Shown here piece after piece: positions 1 to 7,103 of a stretch of 64,000 bases of DNA; positions within the stretch are counted from its first letter, which is position 1, and the number at the start of each line of letters is the position of its first letter. Location: the IMG/VR virus record IMGVR_UViG_3300025085_002722, positions 1 through 64,000 of that record. One strand, given 5' to 3'. Below the pieces are notes generated by a model. The model was not told where the DNA came from. It worked only from the letters and a program-made list of their open reading frames with translations, and did not search any database. Origin of the DNA: a virus. A program made the position numbers and the translations under genes.

Positions 1-555
1 TTTACACCCATATCAGAAAAGTACATGAAAGCAGATGACCCAGAAGGATTAGTAGAACTAATAAACAGTTTCTTAGATAAAATGACTAAGATAGTTTTGA
101 AGAACGGCGGTACAATAGACAAGTTCATGGGCGACTGTATAATGGCGTTTTGGAATGCACCTTTACCATGTGAAAATCATGCTGAGATGGCAGTTAAAAC
201 AGCAATAGAAATTGAACTACTTGGCGACGAACTAGAAAAAGAAATGGAACAACGTGGCTTGCCAAGAGTGAAATTTGGTACAGGTGTAAACACTGGTACA
301 TGTATTGTCGGCAACATGGGTGCTGAAACTAGATTGGATTATAGTGTTGTAGGTGATGCTGTAAACTTAGGTGCTAGACTCGAAGCACAAACAAGAGCAG
401 AAGACACACCAATTATTGTTTCTGAATATACATACTTGCAATGCAGTGATATAGCATTTAGTAGCATAGGCGAAGTTACTGTGAAAGGTAAGGAAGAGCC
501 AGTTAGAATGTATGCTCCATTATTTGATGGTAAAGTTAGAAAACTTTACAAGTAA
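1..555 (+). CDS. Class III adenylate/guanylate cyclase catalytic domain, 5' end cut by window
   Basis: The reading frame is open to base 1, so the N-terminus lies outside the window. The visible 184 residues are the C-terminal part of a class III nucleotidyl cyclase, which makes cyclic nucleotide from NTP. The first residues (FTPISEKY) match the block just after the first metal-binding Asp, which is itself off-window. The second metal Asp is in MGDCIMAFW (codon at 133-135). The base-recognition Lys is in IDKFMGD. The transition-state Asn and Arg are in VNLGARLE. The position usually Asp or Thr for adenine choice appears to be Ser (DYSVVGD). The domain looks intact and active. Similar bacterial proteins often carry CHASE2 or other sensor domains upstream, which cannot be seen here. 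The gene converges on the minus-strand operon with adjacent stop codons. Product identity (cAMP, cGMP or other) is not decided by sequence. Confidence 0.9.
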   Translation, partial: FTPISEKYMKADDPEGLVELINSFLDKMTKIVLKNGGTIDKFMGDCIMAFWNAPLPCENHAEMAVKTAIEIELLGDELEKEMEQRGLPRVKFGTGVNTGTCIVGNMGAETRLDYSVVGDAVNLGARLEAQTRAEDTPIIVSEYTYLQCSDIAFSSIGEVTVKGKEEPVRMYAPLFDGKVRKLYK

Positions 556-1179
556 TTATTCGTCAGGTGACCAATGTTCCATAGAACGGAACACACTTCT
601 TGCAGTAACTAGATCTTTTTTAAGTTCTATTAAATAAAGAAATTCAAAAGGCTTCTCGCCAATTTTTTCTAATGGGTAATGATATGTTGATGTTATATGA
701 TCTATTGCATTAATGTCTCTTTGCACACAATTAATAATAGTATTACGCCATTCTGCATCTTTAAACATATCTAGTACAAAAACATGTACATGACTTTCGG
801 GGTTATAACTGTTCATTATATTAAGTAATTCGTAGTATAATGCTCGAATAGGATTTAAGTTTTCTCTGTACTTAGAACTAACAATAGGAAATTTCCATTT
901 ATCTTCTTTGGTACATTGATGTTTATAAAAATACAAGTACTCTTCCATAAACGATTCATAAATGTTTTCTTGACTTTTACGCAATCTACTAGCAAGTATG
1001 CGTCTTATTTTATTGAGAAGTTTGAGATGATACTCGGATAATGCACCTTTATACATACTATGCAAATCATCAGGATTCATGCGACCATCGATAAATTCGA
1101 TTGGCACTTCGTTAGACTTTGCAAACTTTATCAGTAAGTTTTCTAGTCTTATCTTTTTAAAATCTATTATGTCTGGCAT
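556..1179 (-). CDS. Conserved-looking phage protein of unknown function, 207 aa
   Basis: I do not recognise this 207-residue protein. It is mostly helical in appearance, rich in Lys, Arg, Tyr and His, with no signal peptide, membrane segment or obvious catalytic motif. It is the last gene of the minus-strand operon gp14-gp15-Nudix-this gene, and its start overlaps the end of the Nudix gene by 13 bases, which suggests translational coupling. Its stop codon abuts that of the convergent cyclase gene. It is probably expressed late from the promoter upstream of gp14. Confidence 0.75.
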   Translation of the reverse strand: MPDIIDFKKIRLENLLIKFAKSNEVPIEFIDGRMNPDDLHSMYKGALSEYHLKLLNKIRRILASRLRKSQENIYESFMEEYLYFYKHQCTKEDKWKFPIVSSKYRENLNPIRALYYELLNIMNSYNPESHVHVFVLDMFKDAEWRNTIINCVQRDINAIDHITSTYHYPLEKIGEKPFEFLYLIELKKDLVTARSVFRSMEHWSPDE

Positions 1180-1682
1180 TTATGTAAATTTAATATAGTT
1201 TCAAGTTTTTCGTTACCTTTATTGTAACTTAAGGTTGCTCTGGCACCCTCGTGTAATGGCTTTGGCCATGTACCGATGTTTACCCAAGCATACCCACAAC
1301 TTTCACCATTTAAATTTGGCATAAATTCGTGTTCTATGACTGCAACAAAACTATAATACATAAAGTTTTTGTCCTTACTTTGATAAACATCAATAGGATT
1401 TAGTTTATTAATATCTGGAACTAACCCTAATTCTTCATCAAGTTCACGTGTTAAGGCTTCATACGGTGACTCGCCTTTTTCAACAAGTCCTCCCCAAAAC
1501 CCCCAAGTGTGTTTATGTCGTTTGTCGCTGTTTCTGAATTGTAAAAGTACACGTTCTGTATCAAGAGCAAGAAATAATGTGCCTACGCCTATAACACCTA
1601 CAAAAGGTTCTATAGGACTAGAGTCCAATATCCCGGATTGTATTCCCCCTCGTATATGCTCAGCCATTGTGTTCCTGTCCAT
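1167..1682 (-). CDS. Nudix hydrolase
   Basis: This 171-residue protein belongs to the Nudix family, which cleaves nucleoside diphosphates linked to another moiety. A complete Nudix box (G-x5-E-x7-REL-x-EE-x-G-L) lies at about residues 65-87, including the REL and EE metal-binding residues. It could clean up modified or capped nucleotides, but the substrate is not readable from sequence. The ATG start at 1682 lies 73 bases inside the end of gene 15 in another frame. An internal TTG near 1631 would shorten the overlap. The box is far downstream of either start, so both are possible. It sits in the late minus-strand operon, unlike the early setting usual for phage nucleotide enzymes. Confidence 0.88.
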   Translation of the reverse strand: MDRNTMAEHIRGGIQSGILDSSPIEPFVGVIGVGTLFLALDTERVLLQFRNSDKRHKHTWGFWGGLVEKGESPYEALTRELDEELGLVPDINKLNPIDVYQSKDKNFMYYSFVAVIEHEFMPNLNGESCGYAWVNIGTWPKPLHEGARATLSYNKGNEKLETILNLHKCQT

Positions 1683-2971
1683 TTGTATACTTTGTTTGTA
1701 TTTAAGTTTCTGGTTACTGCTGTAGTATTAATGTTGGCACTTGCATCATATGAAACCGTCCAATTAGAACCGTTAAATTCTATTATGTCATTTTCTGATG
1801 CGTCAATGTTCCACTCTGGATAACCAGTTTTTGAAAGATCTTCTGTAATTAAGTATCGCTGACCAATTTCTAGGTTTGCTAGTGTACCATCACCTGGTAT
1901 ATTATTATGTGGATTGATAATTTTTTCAATATTGCCTATAGTAGGAGCGGGTAATGTATCAGTATCTAGATTAAAAATTAATTGGCTGTCGTCTGACGGA
2001 TGTTTTGCAATAGTTCCTGCAATATCCTGCGAGTCGTCTTCCATATCATTTGTAATTTTTAATTTTAAAATGCTGGTATCATCTATTAATTCTTTGTCGT
2101 ACATGGCTAGTAATTCAGTCCAACTCTTTGTCTCTATACCACCTGAGTCATATAGAGTTGCAGAATTGCTTAAAATACTAACTTTGTAATTACCTGGTGA
2201 AACAATTAAACGTGATTGGATATCAAAACTTCTAAAGAAATCATGTATGTCTTCATCATATCCAATTTCGCTAAGTGATTGCCCACCAAAATCTGTTATA
2301 ATATTGCTATGTATTTCGTGTATAATACTTTGTCTTTTAACTTTAGCAGGTGGATTAATCCAAATAGGCAAAGTAAATGTTAATGTTGTAACATCTATTT
2401 GCTCGTCTACACCTGCAGGAATACTTCTATTAGTAAACTGTATATCGGTTAATTCTACTTCAACAATTTGTGTCCAATCAAACGGATTAGAGTTTTGTTG
2501 TAACTGTATTGTTGGATTAAATAGAACTAGTATTTGTTCCATTAACTGTAATTTAGTATCAGTATTGGGTGTCCATATATCAACTTGCATGGTTAAGTTA
2601 TATGGAACTGGCATATATCTATTAATTGTATATTGATTGCCTTGTTCTGCTTCATAACTTTGTGTATCGTTATTAAACTTTCTTTCTGTGATACTTTTAG
2701 TATCTGTAAAGAAAGGATCTTGAGTTCTATCTCTAGCAATTTGCAAACTTTGTATGCTAACACCTATAAAAGGTGTACTGTTAATAACATTTTCTGAATT
2801 TTGTCTAAGAATATGCGAAACCATTCTGCTTGGATCTGCATATCTTATAGGCACAGTATTGTATCTTTCGTCCTCACCGTCCCTACTGCCTTCTTTAACT
2901 TTGAATGCATGAAATATTCTAATAAATTGTAGAATATATCGTCTTATTTGTTCATCATACCAGTACTGCAT
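1610..2971 (-). CDS. 15: Tail sheath stabiliser/terminator, T4 gp15-like, with C-terminal extension
   Basis: T4 gp15 caps the top of the contractile tail and joins it to the neck. The N-terminal part resembles gp15: an opening YxYDEQIRRY-type segment, then VPIRYADPSRM (compare the VPITYAS block of T4 gp15), followed by beta-rich sequence ending in a WINPP block. At 453 residues it is much longer than T4 gp15 (272). The extra C-terminal region, from about residue 260, contains two copies of a short motif with a beta strand, a Tyr-x-Trp pair and a closing Trp (near residues 370-450). Related motifs occur in gp14 and the sheath of this phage. It starts 2 bases after the gp14 stop, so the two are in one operon, on the strand opposite to gp13. 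Confidence 0.8.
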   Translation of the reverse strand: MQYWYDEQIRRYILQFIRIFHAFKVKEGSRDGEDERYNTVPIRYADPSRMVSHILRQNSENVINSTPFIGVSIQSLQIARDRTQDPFFTDTKSITERKFNNDTQSYEAEQGNQYTINRYMPVPYNLTMQVDIWTPNTDTKLQLMEQILVLFNPTIQLQQNSNPFDWTQIVEVELTDIQFTNRSIPAGVDEQIDVTTLTFTLPIWINPPAKVKRQSIIHEIHSNIITDFGGQSLSEIGYDEDIHDFFRSFDIQSRLIVSPGNYKVSILSNSATLYDSGGIETKSWTELLAMYDKELIDDTSILKLKITNDMEDDSQDIAGTIAKHPSDDSQLIFNLDTDTLPAPTIGNIEKIINPHNNIPGDGTLANLEIGQRYLITEDLSKTGYPEWNIDASENDIIEFNGSNWTVSYDASANINTTAVTRNLNTNKVYKWTGTQWLSIYEGEYNPGYWTLVL

Positions 2972-2973
2972 AG

Positions 2974-4047
2974 TTAATTATCCGTCTTAGGTTTAACAAC
3001 TTTACTGAGGTTTGTTCTTTCATTAGTTATAGTACCGTCTGTGTTTGTTGTCTCTGCTGTGTTATTTATAAACCCATCTAATATTCTATTAGCACTCGAG
3101 AACACTCGCGTACTATCATCTGCAACTTTAACCCAGCGATTACCTGATTTTTTAAATATCCTGCTAGGATTAAAATCTGTCCTTAAGAAATAATCGCCAT
3201 CAACTGCGGCTAATGGAAATGTTATACCACTACCTAATAATGTTGCACCATTTGGAGCACCTTCGACAGTTCCAATAAATGGTTTGCCCTTGGCATTTTC
3301 ATCTACAAATAAATGAGCACCGGCGGCATAGTATGGATCATGTGGTACATTATTTTCTGCTTGTTGCACAATAGCATCTGAAATATCAATTTCATCCTTA
3401 TATGTACTAATAATATTTCGTAAATCGTCTTCTTCGTCGCCATAGCCAATAATATCTCTGTATTCTTGACTGTCGCTTATTGGGCCTAACTTACATCTCC
3501 ACATATGAGGCCACCAATTAGGATCAAATCCTTCGGAAGGCCTACTTGCATCTGTAATTACATAAAATCTGTTTATAGCATCTTTGCGATCATCTAGTAA
3601 TAAGTCATCTCTCAAATGAGGCAACTCGATAACATCGCCTGCCATAAGTTTTCTGCCTAGTGTAGATACCATTGTTTCAATATGAAAATTCATAAACAAT
3701 GTATCATTCTGTAAGAACATACCAAATTGTGTCAGATCAAAGTCTGAATCACTTACAGTATATGTTCCTCTTAGTTCATATATGTTATCATCATACTTTC
3801 TGTCTCTGTTTTCTAAAAACAACACATCTTGTATAAATGTTTCACCAGTTTTTTGATTACCGTCTGAATCGTAACTGTTATCTTGTTGTGGTTGTGTAAA
3901 ATCATTAGTGTCACCTTGATCGTGTACACCTAAGTATTTGTGAATATTTACGCCAGTGCCTCCGGCATAAATATTTTCCGCCACAATACCATCAACAAAC
4001 TTATAGTCGTTACGTTTTACTGGATTCCATAAACTAATTTTAGGCAT
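2974..4047 (-). CDS. 14: Neck protein, T4 gp14-like
   Basis: In T4, gp13 and gp14 form the neck that seals the filled head. The order gp14-gp15, the N-terminal region with IVAENIYAGG, the block FGMFLQNDTLFMNFHI and the following GDVIELP are similar in kind to T4 gp14 (LADVLVAESI, FGMQVQDEVTLSI, GDLIYFP). It has 357 residues against 256 in T4, the extra being C-terminal, including a GDYFLRTD...RWVKV motif related to repeats in gp15 and the sheath. The ATG lies exactly five bases after a late promoter box (GATAAATA, minus strand 4053-4060), so the mRNA may be leaderless. Confidence is good for the family and moderate for the extension. Confidence 0.78.
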   Translation of the reverse strand: MPKISLWNPVKRNDYKFVDGIVAENIYAGGTGVNIHKYLGVHDQGDTNDFTQPQQDNSYDSDGNQKTGETFIQDVLFLENRDRKYDDNIYELRGTYTVSDSDFDLTQFGMFLQNDTLFMNFHIETMVSTLGRKLMAGDVIELPHLRDDLLLDDRKDAINRFYVITDASRPSEGFDPNWWPHMWRCKLGPISDSQEYRDIIGYGDEEDDLRNIISTYKDEIDISDAIVQQAENNVPHDPYYAAGAHLFVDENAKGKPFIGTVEGAPNGATLLGSGITFPLAAVDGDYFLRTDFNPSRIFKKSGNRWVKVADDSTRVFSSANRILDGFINNTAETTNTDGTITNERTNLSKVVKPKTDN

Positions 4048-4052
4048 AACAC

Positions 4053-4060
4053 TATTTATC
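4053..4060 (-). promoter_or_regulatory. T4-type late promoter of gene 14
   Basis: The minus strand reads GATAAATA, then GTGTT, then the ATG of gene 14. By T4 late promoter geometry the first transcribed base would be the A of the ATG. Confidence 0.8.
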
Positions 4061-4063
4061 AGA

Positions 4064-4092
4064 TTGACAACGGTTTAATTTTTTGCTATTAT
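4064..4092 (+). promoter_or_regulatory. Sigma70-type promoter of the small membrane gene
   Basis: TTGACA at 4064-4069, a 17-base spacer and TATTAT at 4087-4092. Six bases separate the -10 box from the ATG at 4099, so the transcript start falls on or next to the start codon. It is back to back with the gene 14 late promoter. Confidence 0.75.
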
Positions 4093-4098
4093 AAGAAC

Positions 4099-4308
4099 AT
4101 GGAAATTGCAGAATACATTATATTTGGCTTTTGTATATTAGGTGTAGGTTACACTTCATACAATATTGGTTACAAAGAAGGCATAGACACAGGTATCAAA
4201 CTTGGTGCTGGATTTATGTTTGAGAAGTTCTGGGCGTTGGGTAAACCACGCAAAAGAGACCCTCAAATAAGATACGTCGAAATGACAAAAGACGAGATTA
4301 TACTATAA
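4099..4308 (+). CDS. Small membrane protein, 69 aa
   Basis: This 69-residue protein has one N-terminal hydrophobic segment (about residues 5-20, IIFGFCILGVGYTSY) followed by Gly-rich sequence and a charged, Lys/Arg-rich tail. It would insert once in the inner membrane. I do not recognise the family. It has its own strong sigma70-like promoter, so it is likely expressed early by host polymerase, unlike the neighbouring late genes. An ATG at the predicted transcript start and the lack of any ribosome-binding site suggest leaderless translation. Confidence 0.65.
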   Translation: MEIAEYIIFGFCILGVGYTSYNIGYKEGIDTGIKLGAGFMFEKFWALGKPRKRDPQIRYVEMTKDEIIL

Positions 4309-4319
4309 TATATCTTTAT

Positions 4320-4349
4320 TTGACACCTTTTTTGCCAAAAAAATTATAT
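4320..4349 (+). promoter_or_regulatory. Possible sigma70-type promoter for the 387-aa gene
   Basis: TTGACA at 4320-4325 and TTATAT at 4344-4349 with an 18-base spacer. The transcript would start near 4356, about 20 bases before the ATG at 4378. Confidence 0.55.
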
Positions 4350-4377
4350 ATAGTTTTTAAAATGAGTAATTATTGGT

Positions 4378-5541
4378 ATGGCTAGACAGAAAAAACAGCG
4401 ATCAGTGTATATCACTACAGAGCCCGATTGGAAGACTCTGAAGTTAATCACTGACCCAGAAAAACAAAAAGAAGCATTTCGCAGTTGCGAATACTTTGCT
4501 AGAACAGAAGTTAGTAAAACTAAAGGATTACCTATTGTCAAAAGTTGGATCAAAGATCATGCAGGATGGACGCCTGAGGAAGTAAAAATTATTTTAGCAA
4601 ATCCAGACTGGACTTTTAGTTCTTGCATAAGCACACTTTTTGTATGGCACAAATTAGGATACATGCCAGACCATTTACGCGAACATTACGAAAAACGTAA
4701 AAATGAAGAATGGATGCCAAGAGGCAAAAAGGCTCTAGCAGAGAAGATAGAAAAAGTCGAAGCAAAATTAGCCAAGCCTGTAATCAGTATACAGCAAAGA
4801 ATGAAAGAACAAGTATCTGATTTATGCGGTGAGTTTGAATTCTTTATTGATCAATGGATTGATGGAGAAAAAACACTCAAAGAGTTTGACCCGTATAAAA
4901 TGATGATGTCTTATCAGCCTGAAATTAAAGGCCCTCATGCTAAAATAATTAAAGAAGATTTTGAAGCACAATACAACGAAGCAAAATTAGTAGTTGAATG
5001 GCAAGACGAAGACATAAAAGAAGGCTATAGTCACTTTGATGCTAAAATGCGTAAAACCTTCTTACAAGTGTTTGAAAAGATCAATACTGCTTGTGATACT
5101 ATTGTGGCAACAAAAGCCACTACACGCAAGGCTCGTAAGCCTAAGGCACGGTCTAAAGAGGCTATCGTAAAGAAATTAAAGTATGCTGTAAACTTTCCAG
5201 AGTTAGGATTAGCAAGTTTGCACCCAACAGATATAGTTTATGCTAATGAAGTTTGGGTATACAACACTAAGACTAGAAAGATAGGTGTTTATCATGCTAA
5301 AACAATAGATCCAAAAAACATGCAAAGACCTGGAACAGGTATAATGGTTAAAGGAACAACACTACAGGATTTTGATGAAGAAACTAGTATACAAAAAACA
5401 CTGAGAAAACCAGCAGAAATGCTTAAAGGATTTGATGCAGGTAAAATGAAATGCAAAAAATCCTTTGAAGAACTCACTACAACACCTACTAAAATGAACG
5501 GTAGATTTAACGAGCATACTATTATACTTAAGAGTTTTTGA
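4378..5541 (+). CDS. Unknown phage protein, 387 aa
   Basis: I do not recognise this protein. The first 190 residues look helical and charged. A Lys/Arg-rich stretch (TTRKARKPKARSKEAIVKK) lies near residues 244-262. The last 120 residues look beta-rich, with a segment around YANEVWVYNTKTRKIGVYH that resembles a small nucleic-acid-binding or SH3-like fold. The basic linker fits a DNA- or RNA-binding role, but that is only inference. Its promoter is sigma70-like and it has no clear ribosome-binding site. It separates gp13 from gp14/gp15, which are contiguous in T4. Confidence 0.75.
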   Translation: MARQKKQRSVYITTEPDWKTLKLITDPEKQKEAFRSCEYFARTEVSKTKGLPIVKSWIKDHAGWTPEEVKIILANPDWTFSSCISTLFVWHKLGYMPDHLREHYEKRKNEEWMPRGKKALAEKIEKVEAKLAKPVISIQQRMKEQVSDLCGEFEFFIDQWIDGEKTLKEFDPYKMMMSYQPEIKGPHAKIIKEDFEAQYNEAKLVVEWQDEDIKEGYSHFDAKMRKTFLQVFEKINTACDTIVATKATTRKARKPKARSKEAIVKKLKYAVNFPELGLASLHPTDIVYANEVWVYNTKTRKIGVYHAKTIDPKNMQRPGTGIMVKGTTLQDFDEETSIQKTLRKPAEMLKGFDAGKMKCKKSFEELTTTPTKMNGRFNEHTIILKSF

Positions 5542-5547
5542 TAAATA
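5540..5547 (+). promoter_or_regulatory. T4-type late promoter of gene 13
   Basis: GATAAATA overlaps the stop codon of the preceding gene, followed by GTTGT and the ATG of gene 13 at 5553. The predicted transcript begins on the start codon. Confidence 0.82.
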
Positions 5548-5552
5548 GTTGT

Positions 5553-6308
5553 ATGAGTGCAACAGAAACCCCTAGAGATAGACTAATTACAGAGATCAAG
5601 TTACGTTTAGGTGACGGAATGATCGACGTGGAATTAGATCCAGAACACTATAATCTAGCAATAGACAGAGCAATACAAACAATCAGAAGTAGAAGTGATT
5701 CTGCTGTAGAAGAAAGTTATGCTTTTTTGCAAACACAACCAGATGTACAAGAATATACACTTCCAGGTGAAGTGTTAAATATCAGAAGAGTATATCGAAG
5801 AGGTGTTGGTGGTGGTAACATAGGTACAGGTACAAACTTTGATCCGTTTGACGTTGCATTTCAAAACACATATCTAATCAATGCAGGTGTTGTTGGTGGT
5901 CTAGCCAACTATGATGCATTTACTCAATACAAAGAAACACTTAATAGAATATTTGGCGGTGATTACGACTTTACATTCAACACAAATACCAAAGTGTTAA
6001 AATTATTGCGTAAGATATCTATAACAGAAGACATAATGATACAGATTTCTAATTTAGTGCCAGAACAAAATTTATTAGAAAACGAGTATTCCAGACCATG
6101 GATGGCAGATTGGGCATTAGCAGAAGCAAAAATGATGCTTGGTGAAGCAAGAAGTAAGTATGCTTCAGGCTTGCCAGGGCCACAAGGTTCCGTTCAGTTA
6201 AACGGCGAGGCTTTAAAGCAAGAGGCCATGACTGAGAAGGAAAGATTACTACAGTCAATAATTAACATGGAAGAAGGAAATAAAAATTACGGCTTTGTTA
6301 TAGGATAA
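5553..6308 (+). CDS. 13: Neck protein, T4 gp13-like
   Basis: T4 gp13 forms the dodecameric neck ring under the portal. This 251-residue protein has the layout seen in gp13 of marine T4-like phages: N-terminal RLITEIKLRLGDGMIDVELDP, a helix with YNLAIDRAIQTIR, the IRRVYRRG block, and a C-terminal helical region ending MTEKERLLQSIINMEE. I chose the ATG at 5553 (MSATETP) rather than the in-frame ATG at 5538, because the earlier codon overlaps the promoter box and upstream gene, and 5553 lies exactly five bases after the late promoter. No ribosome-binding site is possible on that transcript. Confidence 0.8.
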   Translation: MSATETPRDRLITEIKLRLGDGMIDVELDPEHYNLAIDRAIQTIRSRSDSAVEESYAFLQTQPDVQEYTLPGEVLNIRRVYRRGVGGGNIGTGTNFDPFDVAFQNTYLINAGVVGGLANYDAFTQYKETLNRIFGGDYDFTFNTNTKVLKLLRKISITEDIMIQISNLVPEQNLLENEYSRPWMADWALAEAKMMLGEARSKYASGLPGPQGSVQLNGEALKQEAMTEKERLLQSIINMEEGNKNYGFVIG

Positions 6309-6989
6309 ATGAACACAATAGGATTATTAGGTAATATAGGATCAGGTAAAAACACCGTAGCACAATATTTGGCAACTAAAGGTTGCATTCCAACATCATT
6401 CGCAGGCCCACTAAAAGACTTATGTGCAAACGTATTTGGCTGGGAAAGAGAATTACTAGAAGGTGAATCAGACGAAAGTAGACAGTTCAGAGAAACTGTT
6501 GATATGTTTTGGAGCAAAAAATTAAGTATTCCTAATTTTACTCCAAGATTAGCATTACAATTAATAGGCACAGATGTAATGCGTAATCATTTCAACGAAA
6601 ATATATGGATAAGCAGTTTAGAATACAGAGTTAAAAAACTGCATCATCAAAATGAATGTGTTGTTATAAGCGATTGTCGTTTTCAAAACGAAGTCAACAT
6701 TATACAGTCAATGAATGGTACTGTTATTTTAGTAGAAAGAGAAGAAAAACCTGAATGGTATGATATTGCACTTAAGGCCAATGAAGGTGATGCTGTAGCA
6801 AGGCACATAATGAATAGAGATTTCAAACATGTTCACGCAAGTGAATGGGATTGGATTGGTTGCCATATAGACTTTACAGTAAAAAATAACGGAACCAAAG
6901 AAGAACTATTTGAACAAATAGATGAAATTATTGAAAAACTTCCACAAAAACCAGAAATATTCACAGATAATACCATAGAGATAATTTAA
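6309..6989 (+). CDS. 1: Deoxynucleoside monophosphate kinase, T4 gp1-like
   Basis: This 226-residue P-loop kinase should phosphorylate dNMPs to dNDPs for phage DNA synthesis. The Walker A motif GNIGSGKNT is at residues 8-16. The segments SFAGPLKDLCANVFGW, LALQLIGTDVMRNHF and VVISDCRFQNEVNII match the order in T4 gp1 and related kinases. The ATG directly follows the stop of gene 13, so it is probably translated from the late gp13 transcript. It is unusual for a nucleotide kinase to sit inside a head-tail gene cluster. Confidence 0.85.
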   Translation: MNTIGLLGNIGSGKNTVAQYLATKGCIPTSFAGPLKDLCANVFGWERELLEGESDESRQFRETVDMFWSKKLSIPNFTPRLALQLIGTDVMRNHFNENIWISSLEYRVKKLHHQNECVVISDCRFQNEVNIIQSMNGTVILVEREEKPEWYDIALKANEGDAVARHIMNRDFKHVHASEWDWIGCHIDFTVKNNGTKEELFEQIDEIIEKLPQKPEIFTDNTIEII

Positions 6990-7061
6990 GGTCTTATTTA
7001 TCATTTTTTATAAGAATTACTGATTTGTTATTTTTATAATACCACATTTATTGCATTTTTT

Positions 7062-7069
7062 AATAAATA
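7062..7069 (+). promoter_or_regulatory. T4-type late promoter of the sheath gene
   Basis: AATAAATA about 30 bases ahead of the sheath gene. The predicted leader carries the ribosome-binding site AGGAG before the ATG at 7104. The rest of the 114-base gap 6990-7103 is AT-rich without another clear signal. Confidence 0.65.
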
Positions 7070-7103
7070 CATGTAACCAAATAAGGTATTATAGGAGAAA
7101 AAT

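Noticed and set aside
6995-7002. GATAAATA on the minus strand downstream of the dNMP kinase gene
   Set aside because: It would read antisense into the kinase gene with no start codon or gene at the right distance, so it is probably a chance match in AT-rich sequence.
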